NCBI GenBank assembly: GCA_016840305.1
Contig: JAEOSP010000576.1
Coordinates: forward strand, 1 to 12,363
Length of the DNA stretch: 12,363 bases
Source: Candidatus Hodarchaeota archaeon
Lineage (GTDB): Archaea; Asgardarchaeota; Heimdallarchaeia; Hodarchaeales; Hodarchaeaceae
Direction of reading: 5' to 3'
Every line of letters begins with the position of its first letter. Within the stretch, counting starts at the first letter, position 1. Both the position numbers and the translations under genes were made by a program. Below, piece by piece: positions 4,883 through 12,363 of the stretch. The notes beneath the pieces are model-generated. The model saw only the letters and a list, made by a program, of their open reading frames with translations. It had not been told where the DNA came from and made no database searches.

Positions 4883-7366
4883 TTGAGAGTACTGATTAAA
4901 AAGATAATTAGAGATATAAAAGAAATTAAATTACAGTTTCTAGCTCTAATAGTCATCCTTTCATTAGGAGCAGGGATGTTCTACGGAATGAATATGATGA
5001 CTATTTGGAGGGAAGATTCTTTGGATTATGCTTACGAAAACTTGCAATGGGAAGATCTACAAATTGACCTTTATCCAAATTCATTTGTAAACTCAACCCT
5101 GATAATGAATGAACTCTATAATACAGAAATCTCCTCTAATTTTGAATCTTTAGAGTTTAGGTTGGTATTAACAACTGCAATCAATGTATCAAAAGGTGAA
5201 TCCTTTACAATTATTCCAGCAAAAGTTATTGGTATAAACGTTACCTTTACTAGACCAATCAGTGGTACCAACATACCTGATGTTAATAAAATTAATATTG
5301 AATTAGGTAGATACTTTAAAACTGATGAAACAAATAGCTTGAGTACTATTGCAGATAAAAGATTATTTAAACACCACAGTCTTTCCCTTGGAGATGAAAT
5401 ATTATTATTAACATCATCAGGCAGTGTTAAAGTAGAATTGATTGGTTCAGCCACCTTTCCTGATTATTTGGTCCTAATTGATGAGAGTTCAATGGGATTA
5501 TTTTCAGAAAAACAATATACCGTCCTACAAATACCTTTAAAGGCTTTTCAAGAACTTTTTATGTTAGAAAATCAAATAAATCAAGTTATAGTCCGAGTAA
5601 AGGACAACGCGATGATTAATGATATAAAAGACTCGCTTGAAGAGAGTTTAAGTAATTTAGGAATAAGTTCGATTATTTCCCTAGGATCTGATCACCCAGT
5701 TTATAGTATGCAATATGAAGACCTTCAAAATGACAATCAATTATTCCAGATGATTACGCTATTATTCCTGGTCGGTGGTCTTTTTGGTACATATATTACC
5801 ATAAACCGATTAACTGCTTCCCAACGTCGTGAAATAGGTGTTTCTTTAGCATTAGGGTTTAATTCTAGGAATATTATAAACCAATATCTTTTGTTTGGTT
5901 TACTTGTTAGTTTCTTAAGCGCTATTCTAACATTCATTTTAGGGGCAATTTTTGCAAATGTCTTTTGGAAGATGGTTAAAGATATGTTAGGTCTTCCCTT
6001 CTATATAGTCACCCAAGATCCAACTTATTATATTGTAGCTTGCTTGATAATATTCTTTTTACCATTTATAACTGTTTTACTTACTGTTGCAAAAATGAGT
6101 CGACTTTTACCAGTCGAACTTATACGATTTGATCCTGGGACGACTCATAGTACATCATCTAAGACTATATTAGAGAAAACATTATTGAGATTTTTTAACT
6201 CCTCAATAGCAACAAAAATAAGTCTTAGAAACCTATTTCGGAATAAAAGAAGGACAGCTTCAACATCTTTGGGTGTTTTGATGAGTATTATTTTGATGGG
6301 TGCTATGTGGGGTCTGATCAATACATTCGATTCTGGAATCCAAACTGCTGAAGAAAATATTGGTACATGGGATCTTAAACTAGAAAGTAAAGAACTTGCT
6401 CCTGCTTCAGTGTGGAATGATAATCTCAATTCAAATCCTTCTAATAAATCAATTAGATCTTTTATTTTGACTTTTCAAACAGTAATAAGATTTCCAGGTC
6501 ATTTTGAGCATGATGGTTCAGATTATTATAGACTATTGGAAGGAATTCCAAATATTGGATCAATACGCTCATTAAACCTCATTGAAGGGTCATTTTCACA
6601 ACAAGGTCTTGTCATATCCAAAAAAACTGCAATCGACCTTGATAAACAAGTTGGAGATAGTATAATCCTGGAGCATATGACAATTGGAGGATCATTTGGC
6701 GTTCAACTTAAGAATTCAACAATGAAAATTACTGGAATACATGATCAAATATTTTCAAGTTATAGCTTTATTCCGCTAGAAACCATTCAGTCAATCTGCA
6801 ATGCATCCAATCTCGTGAATGCAGGATATGTCGTATTGAATGAAAATTCGATTGAGCAAGCTGTAACGCAAGATCTATATCTTACTATTTATAATATTAA
6901 TCGAATTACCAGTCGTGAAGCACTGATTGAAGAAACAAAAACAATTTTTGATATGTTTTACGAAATCATGATTGTAGCACAAGGTCTTTGTATGGTTCTG
7001 GCTTTGGGATTAATCTATAGCAGTATCTTCAGCAACATTCATGAAAGAAAACGCGAAATAGGAACCTTAAGAACACTGGGAACTTCATCTAAGACCATTA
7101 TTCGGTATATCTTTTTAGAAAATACGATTATGGTCTCAATAGGTTTGATACTAGGTTATTTTCTTGGTTATCAACTGATTGACCTTATTTTACAAGAAAT
7201 CCTTACAGAAACTTTTCCTCATTTGTATGTTCCAACTATTTTAACCTTGGAATCTTGGATGATTATTATAACATCAATTTTCTTTATTTTAATAATTGCT
7301 CATATTTCTGTCATGTCATTCTTGAGAAATTTAGACCTGGTAGCGGCAACAAAGGTTAGGGAATAA
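4883..7366 (+). CDS. Long FtsX-family ABC transporter permease with two FtsX cores
   Basis: An 827-residue membrane protein from a TTG start with a GGAGG SD. Order: a short basic N-terminus; TM1 at ~17-39; a large extracytoplasmic domain to ~284; a first FtsX core at ~284-417 (three or more helices, with the coupling loop ASQRREIGVSLALGF); a second anchoring helix at ~459-484 after RNLFRNKRRTAS; a second extracytoplasmic domain to ~685; and a final FtsX core at ~685-827 with HERKREIGTLRTLGTS. This duplicated architecture suggests that one chain supplies both halves of the membrane dimer and pairs with a dimer of the ATPase upstream. Such systems usually act mechanically on lipids, lipoproteins or peptides outside the membrane; the substrate here is not apparent. 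The operon probably ends at the oligo-T after the stop. Confidence 0.9.
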   Translation: MRVLIKKIIRDIKEIKLQFLALIVILSLGAGMFYGMNMMTIWREDSLDYAYENLQWEDLQIDLYPNSFVNSTLIMNELYNTEISSNFESLEFRLVLTTAINVSKGESFTIIPAKVIGINVTFTRPISGTNIPDVNKINIELGRYFKTDETNSLSTIADKRLFKHHSLSLGDEILLLTSSGSVKVELIGSATFPDYLVLIDESSMGLFSEKQYTVLQIPLKAFQELFMLENQINQVIVRVKDNAMINDIKDSLEESLSNLGISSIISLGSDHPVYSMQYEDLQNDNQLFQMITLLFLVGGLFGTYITINRLTASQRREIGVSLALGFNSRNIINQYLLFGLLVSFLSAILTFILGAIFANVFWKMVKDMLGLPFYIVTQDPTYYIVACLIIFFLPFITVLLTVAKMSRLLPVELIRFDPGTTHSTSSKTILEKTLLRFFNSSIATKISLRNLFRNKRRTASTSLGVLMSIILMGAMWGLINTFDSGIQTAEENIGTWDLKLESKELAPASVWNDNLNSNPSNKSIRSFILTFQTVIRFPGHFEHDGSDYYRLLEGIPNIGSIRSLNLIEGSFSQQGLVISKKTAIDLDKQVGDSIILEHMTIGGSFGVQLKNSTMKITGIHDQIFSSYSFIPLETIQSICNASNLVNAGYVVLNENSIEQAVTQDLYLTIYNINRITSREALIEETKTIFDMFYEIMIVAQGLCMVLALGLIYSSIFSNIHERKREIGTLRTLGTSSKTIIRYIFLENTIMVSIGLILGYFLGYQLIDLILQEILTETFPHLYVPTILTLESWMIIITSIFFILIIAHISVMSFLRNLDLVAATKVRE

Positions 7367-7385
7367 ATCCCCCTTCCTTTTTTTT
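7359..7385 (+). terminator. Oligo-T terminator after the exporter operon
   Basis: T8 at 7378-7385, following a pyrimidine run just after the permease stop. A short GGGA/TCCC stem (7359-7362 with 7368-7371) spans the stop codon. The oligo-T alone fits archaeal intrinsic termination. Confidence 0.55.
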
Positions 7386-7390
7386 CAGAT

Positions 7391-7407
7391 AAATCAATCA
7401 ATGATTT
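7391..7407. repeat. Short perfect palindrome upstream of the ubiE-like gene
   Basis: AAATCA (7391-7396) and TGATTT (7402-7407) around a 5-nt centre; the half-site centres are 11 bp apart, one helical turn. It lies about 23 bp before the TATA candidate at 7430, where a regulator could act on the gene at 7463. In AT-rich DNA, chance is a real alternative. Confidence 0.3.
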
Positions 7408-7429
7408 CTCTTAAACATAATAGTTATGA

Positions 7430-7436
7430 TTTAAAT
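7430..7436 (+). promoter_or_regulatory. Candidate TATA box for the ubiE-like gene
   Basis: TTTAAAT centred about 30 nt before the ATG at 7463. Initiation would fall a few bases before the start codon, giving a nearly leaderless mRNA, in keeping with the missing SD. Confidence 0.4.
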
Positions 7437-7462
7437 CCAATACAGTCTTAATATGAATAGAA

Positions 7463-8173
7463 ATGAGAAGTGATCTCAATAAGACATCAGAAGTTATTTC
7501 AATGATGTTCTCGAGTATAGCTCCTAAGTATGATCTGATGAATGACATCATGACTGGTTTTACTCACAAGCGAACAAGGAAATATGCTTTAGAATTACTG
7601 AACATCCAAAAAAACGAAACACTACTTGATTTAGCTTCAGGAACGGGAGATTTCGCACTCCTAGCAAAGAGATCATTAGATAATAACACAATTTATGCAA
7701 TTGATTTTTCAGAAGGCATGCTAGAACAAGCAATTCATAAAGAAAAGTACTCCAAAAAAGATGTAAAAGAGAGTATTAACTTTATTACGTCTGATATCAC
7801 TTTTCTTCCTTTTGTGAACGAGAGCATGGATATCTGTTCTATATGTTATGGGATAAGGAATGTTGAAGACCCAAACATTATATTAAAAGAAATTGCGAGA
7901 GTAACAAAGAAGAAGCTCCTAATTATTGAGTCAACCGTGCCTACAAATCCTCTAATACGATACCTTATAACCTTTTATTTTAAAAAAGTTGTACCAGTGA
8001 TCGCAAAGGTATTTTCATCCAATGCTAGCGCATATAATTACTATTTCAAATCCGTAGAACATTTCCTACCACCACTTGAATTAATTAAAGTACTGAAAAA
8101 GTCGAAATGGAAAACCGTTACTTATCAAAATTTATTTTTAGGAGCTGTAACTATTTATTTAGCTACTAAATAA
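7463..8173 (+). CDS. UbiE/MenG/COQ5-family SAM-dependent methyltransferase
   Basis: A 236-residue protein with family motifs in order: FSSIAPKYDLMNDIMTGF..HKRTRK near the N-terminus (16-40), the SAM loop LLDLASGTGD (54-63), the acidic residue closing strand 2 (D81 in AIDFSEGML), SDITFLPF (110-117), the hallmark CYGIRNVEDP (128-137; usually FGLRNV.D), and EIARVTK. The segment YNYYFKSVEHF replaces the usual YRYL..S. The well-known members C-methylate the ring of demethylmenaquinone or its ubiquinone counterpart at the membrane face, the last step of quinone synthesis. No other quinone gene is nearby, so a different quinone, or another substrate, is possible. The start has no SD but sits at a leaderless distance from a TATA candidate. 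Genes 56 and 77 nt downstream on the same strand may be co-transcribed. Family assignment is firm; substrate is inferred. Confidence 0.87.
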   Translation: MRSDLNKTSEVISMMFSSIAPKYDLMNDIMTGFTHKRTRKYALELLNIQKNETLLDLASGTGDFALLAKRSLDNNTIYAIDFSEGMLEQAIHKEKYSKKDVKESINFITSDITFLPFVNESMDICSICYGIRNVEDPNIILKEIARVTKKKLLIIESTVPTNPLIRYLITFYFKKVVPVIAKVFSSNASAYNYYFKSVEHFLPPLELIKVLKKSKWKTVTYQNLFLGAVTIYLATK

Positions 8174-8229
8174 GATATTAAATGGAAAACTTCTTCCTAT
8201 AGTTATCGAACTAAACGGAAAGATTTCCA

Positions 8230-9576
8230 ATGGGAACTGAAAAAGATCAAGCTAAAGAGGCAACTGAACTATTAATAACATTAGTGCAAAATAAATGTAT
8301 AAATCCACCAGGAGATGAACTTAAATCAATCTGGGTTCTGGAACAATATTTGAAGGATCGAAATGTACCTTGCCAAGTACTTGAATCTGCTCCTAATCGA
8401 GGTAACTTAATAGCAGAAATCAAAGGAACGGGTAAAAGACCTTCACTAATGTTTGGGCCGTCTCATGTAGATGTTGTTCCTATTGGTAACGAATCTGCTT
8501 GGGAAGTGGATCCATGTGCTGGAATTATAAAAGATGGTCAGGTTTGGGGTCGTGGAACAACTGATATGTTATTTATAGTTGTTACACAGGTACAAGCGTT
8601 TGCTAAGCTTTATAAGGAAGGATTCAAGCCAAAAGGGGATTTGAAACTGTGTATAGTTTCCGATGAAGAGGTTGGTGGAACTTTTGGTGCAAAATGGTTA
8701 GTCGAGAATCAACCTGATTTCATGAAAGTTGATTACGCTCTGAGTGAAGCAGGTGGTATTCCAATTGCACCTGGTCGGTTATTAGTAGTAATTGGTGAGA
8801 AAGGAGCAGGCTGGCAACGGATTTCATTTAAAGGTACACCTACACATGGATCTATGCCTTATAAAACTGATAATGCAGTTGTTAAAGCGGGAATTGCTGC
8901 AGAAAGATTAGCAAAATATAATCCACCTTTACGTACGGAATACTTGAAGTACATGTCTCAAGGGATGGGGTTGAATTTTATTACGAAGACTATGCTTGGA
9001 AACAGATTTTTAATTCCAATAGCGTTAAAAATGGCATATAAACAAAATCCAGTTATGGGGAGATTGCTACATGCTCTCTCACGAATGACAATTTCACCTA
9101 ACATTATCAAAGGTGGTACTAAAACAAACGTTGTTGCTGGAGAAGCCTATCTTGATGTTGATATCCGTACTTTACCTGAACAGGATAATGATTATGTTAT
9201 CAAGCATTTACGCAAAGCGATGGGCTCTTTAGGTGATGAAGCCATTATAGAACAACCCTCTGGTGACGTAGCCTTTTTCTCTTCAATTGGAACTGCTAGT
9301 GATCCAAATACAGAAATTTTTCCCCATATGCAAAAAGCAGTTGAAGAATATTATCCAGATGTGACATTTGTACCATTAGTTATGGCTGGAGCCACGGATT
9401 TACGCTATTTACGAGAATTAGGAACAGAAGGTTATGGTTTTTCGCTTTTTCCACCTGATACACCGATGAATACGATGGCGACTTTTCCTCATGGGCCTAA
9501 TGAGCGAATCAGCATTAAAACTCTAGAATATACCTATAATGCCTACTATAATTTAGCAAGAAGCTTCTTAGAATAG
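8230..9576 (+). CDS. M20-family metallopeptidase or deacylase (ArgE/DapE/CPG2-like)
   Basis: A 448-residue cytoplasmic enzyme (no signal peptide) with all expected M20 residues: metal ligands H79 (SHVDVVP), D112 (GRGTTDM), E147 (SDEEVGG), E173 (LSEAGG) and H421 (FPHGPNE), and the catalytic pair D81 and E146. H206 in GTPTHGSMP marks the inserted dimerisation domain and normally contributes to the partner's active site. Glu rather than Asp at position 173 is the pattern of carboxypeptidases and N-deacylases rather than aminopeptidases. The segment after D112 reads DMLFIV instead of the common DMKGG. It probably hydrolyses an amide bond in a small peptide or N-acylated amino acid using two zinc ions; the sequence does not give the substrate. 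There is no SD, and only a weak TATA-like TATAGTTA lies ~27 nt upstream, so it may be leaderless or follow the ubiE-like gene. Confidence 0.9.
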   Translation: MGTEKDQAKEATELLITLVQNKCINPPGDELKSIWVLEQYLKDRNVPCQVLESAPNRGNLIAEIKGTGKRPSLMFGPSHVDVVPIGNESAWEVDPCAGIIKDGQVWGRGTTDMLFIVVTQVQAFAKLYKEGFKPKGDLKLCIVSDEEVGGTFGAKWLVENQPDFMKVDYALSEAGGIPIAPGRLLVVIGEKGAGWQRISFKGTPTHGSMPYKTDNAVVKAGIAAERLAKYNPPLRTEYLKYMSQGMGLNFITKTMLGNRFLIPIALKMAYKQNPVMGRLLHALSRMTISPNIIKGGTKTNVVAGEAYLDVDIRTLPEQDNDYVIKHLRKAMGSLGDEAIIEQPSGDVAFFSSIGTASDPNTEIFPHMQKAVEEYYPDVTFVPLVMAGATDLRYLRELGTEGYGFSLFPPDTPMNTMATFPHGPNERISIKTLEYTYNAYYNLARSFLE

Positions 9577-9616
9577 GAAATTCTATTTTAGTAGAGTTAA
9601 TTCAGGAATTTTTCTT

Positions 9617-9633
9617 AAGGAGCCTATTTATTT
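9617..9633 (+). promoter_or_regulatory. Leader element of the DMT gene: AAGGAG followed by TATTTATTT
   Basis: AAGGAG (9617-9622) looks like an SD but lies 31 nt from the ATG at 9654. The start at proper distance is a TTG at 9632 in another frame, which opens a 31-codon ORF ending at 9727. Alternatively, TATTTATTT (9625-9633), centred ~26 nt before the ATG, is a TATA box with a purine-rich upstream element, making the DMT mRNA leaderless. The second reading needs fewer assumptions. Confidence 0.35.
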
Positions 9634-9653
9634 GTCACAATTAGGCGAAAAAT

Positions 9654-10586
9654 ATGGCAGGAGAACTCCTAGCTGTAGGAACAGCAATTACATTCCCTTT
9701 AGCGAATGCATTATTCAAAAAAATTGATACTTTATTCACTCCATCCCAAATAAACGCCATAAGAACATCGATAGGTGCAATTTCATTTGTTATATTCATA
9801 TTGATCTTCAATCAGTTTAGATTTCTGTCTTTGGTGAGTACAAGCCTTCTGATCCTCCTCCTTGTTAGTATCTTTTTTGGTCAAGTAATCGGTGACACCG
9901 CTTATTTTATCGGTCAAGAATCTCTTGGAACAACAATTGCATTAGCTATATCAGGTACGATGCCGTTCTTCACATTTCTAATAACCATAATGATAGGCAA
10001 AGAAATACCATTGACACTCTATCTTTCTGGAATTATTATTGGTGCAGGAATTCTTCTCATATCTAAGAGCCAGTTATCAAAAGAAGGAGATTTAAAAACT
10101 AAAAATGGTTCAAAATATATCCTAATGGTTATTTCATTGTTAATTGCTTCAATATCGTGGGCTATAGCTATTGTACTCACAGATATTGGGTTCAATGAAC
10201 TTAGCACATTCCTCCCTCAAGGAGAACAAACATCTTTTTTGGGTAATGCCATTCGACTTCCTTTCGCTGCAGTAATCCTGTGTGTGATGGCATGGAAATC
10301 ACAATCAGTAAACAGACTAAATTCTCCTGTAGGTTATGATAACCCTCGTAGCGGAAAGGTACTCATGATATTACTTGGTGCTTCACTAATAGGAACCTCG
10401 TTAGGAATCTTTCTATACTCAGAAGCAGCTCAACAAGCAGGAGCTGCTTTTACATCTCTGATGTTAACAGCTAGCCCATTATTTTCAATACCAATATCAT
10501 GGATAATAAATAGGGAGAAGATAACACTATTAGAATTGATGGGGTTAATATTGATTCTTAGTGGGGTAATACTAGTTCTAAGATAA
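9654..10586 (+). CDS. EamA/DMT-superfamily transporter
   Basis: A 310-residue integral membrane protein built of two tandem EamA-like repeats, about ten helices in all. The first repeat ends near residue 140 with the family pattern LGTTIALAISGTMPFFTFLI...GKEIPL...GIIIGAGILLIS (91-137). The second ends with AGAAFTSLMLTASPLFSIPIS...REKI...GLILILSGVILVL (262-309). A hydrophilic linker at ~138-153 separates them, and a longer loop lies at ~215-235. Members move small metabolites (amino acids, purines, drugs, nucleotide sugars) across the cytoplasmic membrane; substrate cannot be read from sequence. The ATG at 9654 is the first start after an in-frame stop (9642-9644) and gives the usual MAGELLA-type N-terminus. 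Downstream it meets the ABC-2 permease gene tail to tail with a 55-nt gap. It may share a transcript with the M20 gene. Confidence 0.88.
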   Translation: MAGELLAVGTAITFPLANALFKKIDTLFTPSQINAIRTSIGAISFVIFILIFNQFRFLSLVSTSLLILLLVSIFFGQVIGDTAYFIGQESLGTTIALAISGTMPFFTFLITIMIGKEIPLTLYLSGIIIGAGILLISKSQLSKEGDLKTKNGSKYILMVISLLIASISWAIAIVLTDIGFNELSTFLPQGEQTSFLGNAIRLPFAAVILCVMAWKSQSVNRLNSPVGYDNPRSGKVLMILLGASLIGTSLGIFLYSEAAQQAGAAFTSLMLTASPLFSIPISWIINREKITLLELMGLILILSGVILVLR

Positions 10587-10616
10587 TTAGAAGATTAGAT
10601 AACTCAATTTACAGAG

Positions 10617-10623
10617 AAAAAAA
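10617..10623 (-). terminator. Oligo-T terminator after the ABC-2 permease gene
   Basis: Seven T on the minus strand, about 19 nt after the permease stop at 10642-10644, in a C/T-rich stretch. It fits archaeal oligo-T termination. No strong hairpin is seen. Confidence 0.45.
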
Positions 10624-10641
10624 GAAGGGAGGAGAAAGCGT

Positions 10642-11961
10642 TCAAGTAAGAATACTTTCACGCTCAAACACTCGTGAGGCAACATACAGAGAAATAAAGA
10701 TTACAGCGATTAAGAATCCAAAATGGAAAAGTAAATCTGTCTCAATACTACCTGTTATTGCACTCGAAGCATATGTCTGTGGATATAACCCTTTGCTCAA
10801 TATAGCAATCGCATGGGACCAAGGAATGAGATAAAGCAAGATTCCAGCACCACCAAATGATTGTTCAGGCAATGCACCAAATATAGAAGTCATACCAACT
10901 ACTAGAGAGGGTACCAACATTACTAAACTGTATAACGATTCTGCGGACCTTACATCTTTAGTTAAACTTGCAACGGAAATACCAATGCCGATTGCTACGA
11001 ATGCGGAGAGAAACATGGTTAATCCAATCAGTAACAAGAGTTCTATCGTTGGATCAATTGAATACATTGCAGAAACGTCATAACCTTCTGAACCACCAGA
11101 ACCAGCCATATCAAGAATGAATGAAAAGCCAAGAAGACCTACCATATTCATTACTGCAAAAATTCCAACTAACACCATACCTGCAAGTAGCTTTCCAAAA
11201 AGAATGTTGAAACGAGAGATAGGTAGAGCAAGTAGGGATTCCATAGTCTTCTTTTCCCGTTCACCAGCAAAACTTGTGCTTACGAATGGTGCAGGAGCCA
11301 TAACTGCAATGATTATTGAGATGAATCCAATAAATCCAGCTCCAAACCCAGTAGCTGCTCCTTCTTCCCCTGGAAAAGTAATTGTTTTCGTTGCTAGATT
11401 TGCAGCTCTTTCAACAGTTACTTCTGTGAAAGGAGGTTGAGCTAAAATCATTCCCACACCGGCCTGAAGAAATTCTGACCCAAGAAGACCCCCTGGAAGA
11501 GTATACATTTCAACTGTTGGGATAATGTTCAAACTAAGATTAAAAGTATTAAATACTGATGTAAAGTTTTCAGGGATGATTATCAGTGGCATTACATTAC
11601 TAGCAATATCTGGGTCATTTATCATCGCCATTAACGCTGAATAGCTTCTATATTCGTACAAGGTGTCATTTATTTCCGCCCCCTTGAGAAATGAACCATT
11701 AATTGTAGTGCTTGCTTTCAGAAAGCTGATAAAAGTTTCACCAAGATTGTGAGTACCATTACCCGTATCGAAATTAACAACGTAAACAGTTTCTCCTTCC
11801 TGCGTGGATGTCAGAGAAACACCTACAAGTAGTTGTACACCACCCTGCAGACCCCACATCAGTACTGGCATTAATACAAAACTAATTACTATATAACGAG
11901 TTCTGCTTGCTCCACGTAATTCCTGTTTTACCAGTGAAAATATTTGTTTTACTGTACTCAT
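10642..11961 (-). CDS. ABC-2 type transporter permease (NatB-like)
   Basis: A 439-residue membrane protein. TM1 is at ~24-47. A large extracytoplasmic domain runs to ~203 with several N-glycosylation-type NxS/T sites (for example near 69, 88, 98, 132 and 141). Six more hydrophobic segments follow at ~206-229, 254-283, 306-332, 343-365, 371-388 and 408-430. The loop after the second segment, FAGEREKKTMESLLALPISR (231-250), is the typical NatB/ABC-2 signature that docks on the ATPase. This arrangement is that of COG1668 exporters, used for sodium, drugs or lipids. It is translated right after its ATPase: the ATPase stop codon lies within the GGTGAT SD and 4 nt separate the two genes. Substrate unknown. 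Confidence 0.88.
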   Translation of the reverse strand: MSTVKQIFSLVKQELRGASRTRYIVISFVLMPVLMWGLQGGVQLLVGVSLTSTQEGETVYVVNFDTGNGTHNLGETFISFLKASTTINGSFLKGAEINDTLYEYRSYSALMAMINDPDIASNVMPLIIIPENFTSVFNTFNLSLNIIPTVEMYTLPGGLLGSEFLQAGVGMILAQPPFTEVTVERAANLATKTITFPGEEGAATGFGAGFIGFISIIIAVMAPAPFVSTSFAGEREKKTMESLLALPISRFNILFGKLLAGMVLVGIFAVMNMVGLLGFSFILDMAGSGGSEGYDVSAMYSIDPTIELLLLIGLTMFLSAFVAIGIGISVASLTKDVRSAESLYSLVMLVPSLVVGMTSIFGALPEQSFGGAGILLYLIPWSHAIAILSKGLYPQTYASSAITGSIETDLLFHFGFLIAVIFISLYVASRVFERESILT

Positions 11962-11964
11962 GAT

Positions 11965-11970
11965 ATCACC
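11965..11970 (-). promoter_or_regulatory. SD motif overlapping the ATPase stop codon
   Basis: Minus-strand GGTGAT lies 3 nt before the permease ATG at 11961, and its TGA is the ATPase stop. This implies translational coupling of the two subunits. Confidence 0.55.
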
Positions 11971-12363
11971 GTCTTTTTATAATACGTGAGAAGAGAGACT
12001 GTTTCTTCTTCTTTCCGAAATCCTCTTCAATTACACCTTCTCCAGTTGTTAAACCAATAAAGACATCCTCTAAACCTGCTTTTTGGAATTTTTCTTCTAA
12101 TTCTCCTGGTGTTCCAACTGCTGCGAGTTTTCCTTTAACTAGAATGCCTACACGATCACACAATTCCCCTACTTCACTTAGATCATGTGTAGTAAGTATG
12201 ATAGTCTTGTGCATATCTCTAGCAAGCTTTTTAATGATATTACGAACTGTTCGTGCACCTAGAATATCTATTCCAGTAGTTGGTTCATCTAAAAATACTA
12301 AATCAGGATCCATCACTAGGGCACGAGCAACTAGGACTTTACGTTTCATACCACCAGAAAACT
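11966..12363 (-). CDS. ABC transporter ATP-binding protein (CcmA/NatA-like), 3' part only
   Basis: 131 residues are visible; the frame is open to the window edge and begins inside the ABC signature, FSGGMKRKVLVARAL (usually LSGGMKRR), so the Walker A half lies outside. Walker B and D-loop LVFLDEPTTGID and the switch histidine in TTHD are present. They are followed by the usual CDRVGIL.KGKL.A.GTP.EL segment of the CcmA (COG1131) group. The C-terminus adds about 40 residues, ending in a strongly basic tail (GKKKKQSLFSRIIKRR) that may contact the membrane or the permease. The apparent ATG at 12349 is the Met of the signature, not a start. It energises the permease encoded immediately downstream. 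Confidence 0.9.
   Translation of the reverse strand, partial: FSGGMKRKVLVARALVMDPDLVFLDEPTTGIDILGARTVRNIIKKLARDMHKTIILTTHDLSEVGELCDRVGILVKGKLAAVGTPGELEEKFQKAGLEDVFIGLTTGEGVIEEDFGKKKKQSLFSRIIKRR

Noticed and set aside
5116..5454. 112-codon minus-strand ORF inside the permease gene
   Set aside because: Antisense shadow of the extracytoplasmic domain of the FtsX permease; no promoter, SD or family match.
11117..11440. 107-codon plus-strand ORF opposite the ABC-2 permease
   Set aside because: Pro/Thr/Ile-rich antisense translation of membrane helices; no independent coding evidence.
1..12363. CRISPR array, tRNA, IS element or integration site
   Set aside because: No spaced identical repeats, no cloverleaf-like sequence with a CCA-end or T-loop consensus, and no transposase or integrase motif in any frame examined.

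Overview
This is AT-rich DNA that reads as archaeal. Several genes have a TATA-like element about 25-30 nt before the start codon and no Shine-Dalgarno (SD) sequence. Genes inside transcription units instead have clear SD motifs (GGAGG, GGTGA, AGGTG). Oligo-T tracts end two of the units. The mix of gene families (long FtsX-type exporters, a UbiE-like methylase, a cysteine-rich ferredoxin, an enoyl-CoA isomerase closest in motifs to the mitochondrial enzyme) would suit an Asgard or other anaerobic archaeal genome. No rRNA or ribosomal protein is present, so that placement is a low-confidence inference.

Layout. 1-1056 (+) is the C-terminal part of an FtsX-type ABC permease whose start lies before the window. 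1118-1867 (-) is a crotonase-fold protein resembling delta3,delta2-enoyl-CoA isomerase. About 2135-2995 (+) is a cysteine-rich iron-sulfur protein with a C-terminal ferredoxin domain. It overlaps by 7 bp, tail to tail, the gene at 2989-3912 (-), a PadR-like winged-helix regulator fused to a methyltransferase-like domain. Divergent from that regulator is a MacB/LolD-type exporter: ATPase 4093-4869 and an 827-residue two-core FtsX permease 4883-7366, tightly coupled. Then come, on the same strand, a UbiE/MenG-like methyltransferase (7463-8173), an M20 metallopeptidase (8230-9576) and an EamA/DMT-family carrier (9654-10586). The window closes with a convergent ABC-2 (NatAB-like) exporter on the minus strand: permease 10642-11961 and the 3' part of its ATPase 11966-12363.

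Most interesting region. Between the divergent regulator and exporter (3913-4092) is a perfect 10+10 bp inverted repeat with an 11-nt spacer (3993-4023), starting 3 bp after a plus-strand TATAAAT. Its half-sites are 21 bp apart, centre to centre. A second, smaller palindrome (4061-4074) repeats part of it in the exporter leader. With a wHTH protein whose methyltransferase-like domain lacks a recognisable SAM-binding glycine loop, this looks like a self-contained ligand-responsive switch for an exporter. The sequence shows the architecture; the ligand, the exported substrate and the regulatory sign are unknown.

The other genes are recognisable families with few clues to substrate. No tRNA, rRNA, CRISPR array, insertion sequence or attachment site was seen. 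No gene-free stretch exceeds 300 bases; the longest is 1868-2134, between the isomerase and the ferredoxin.
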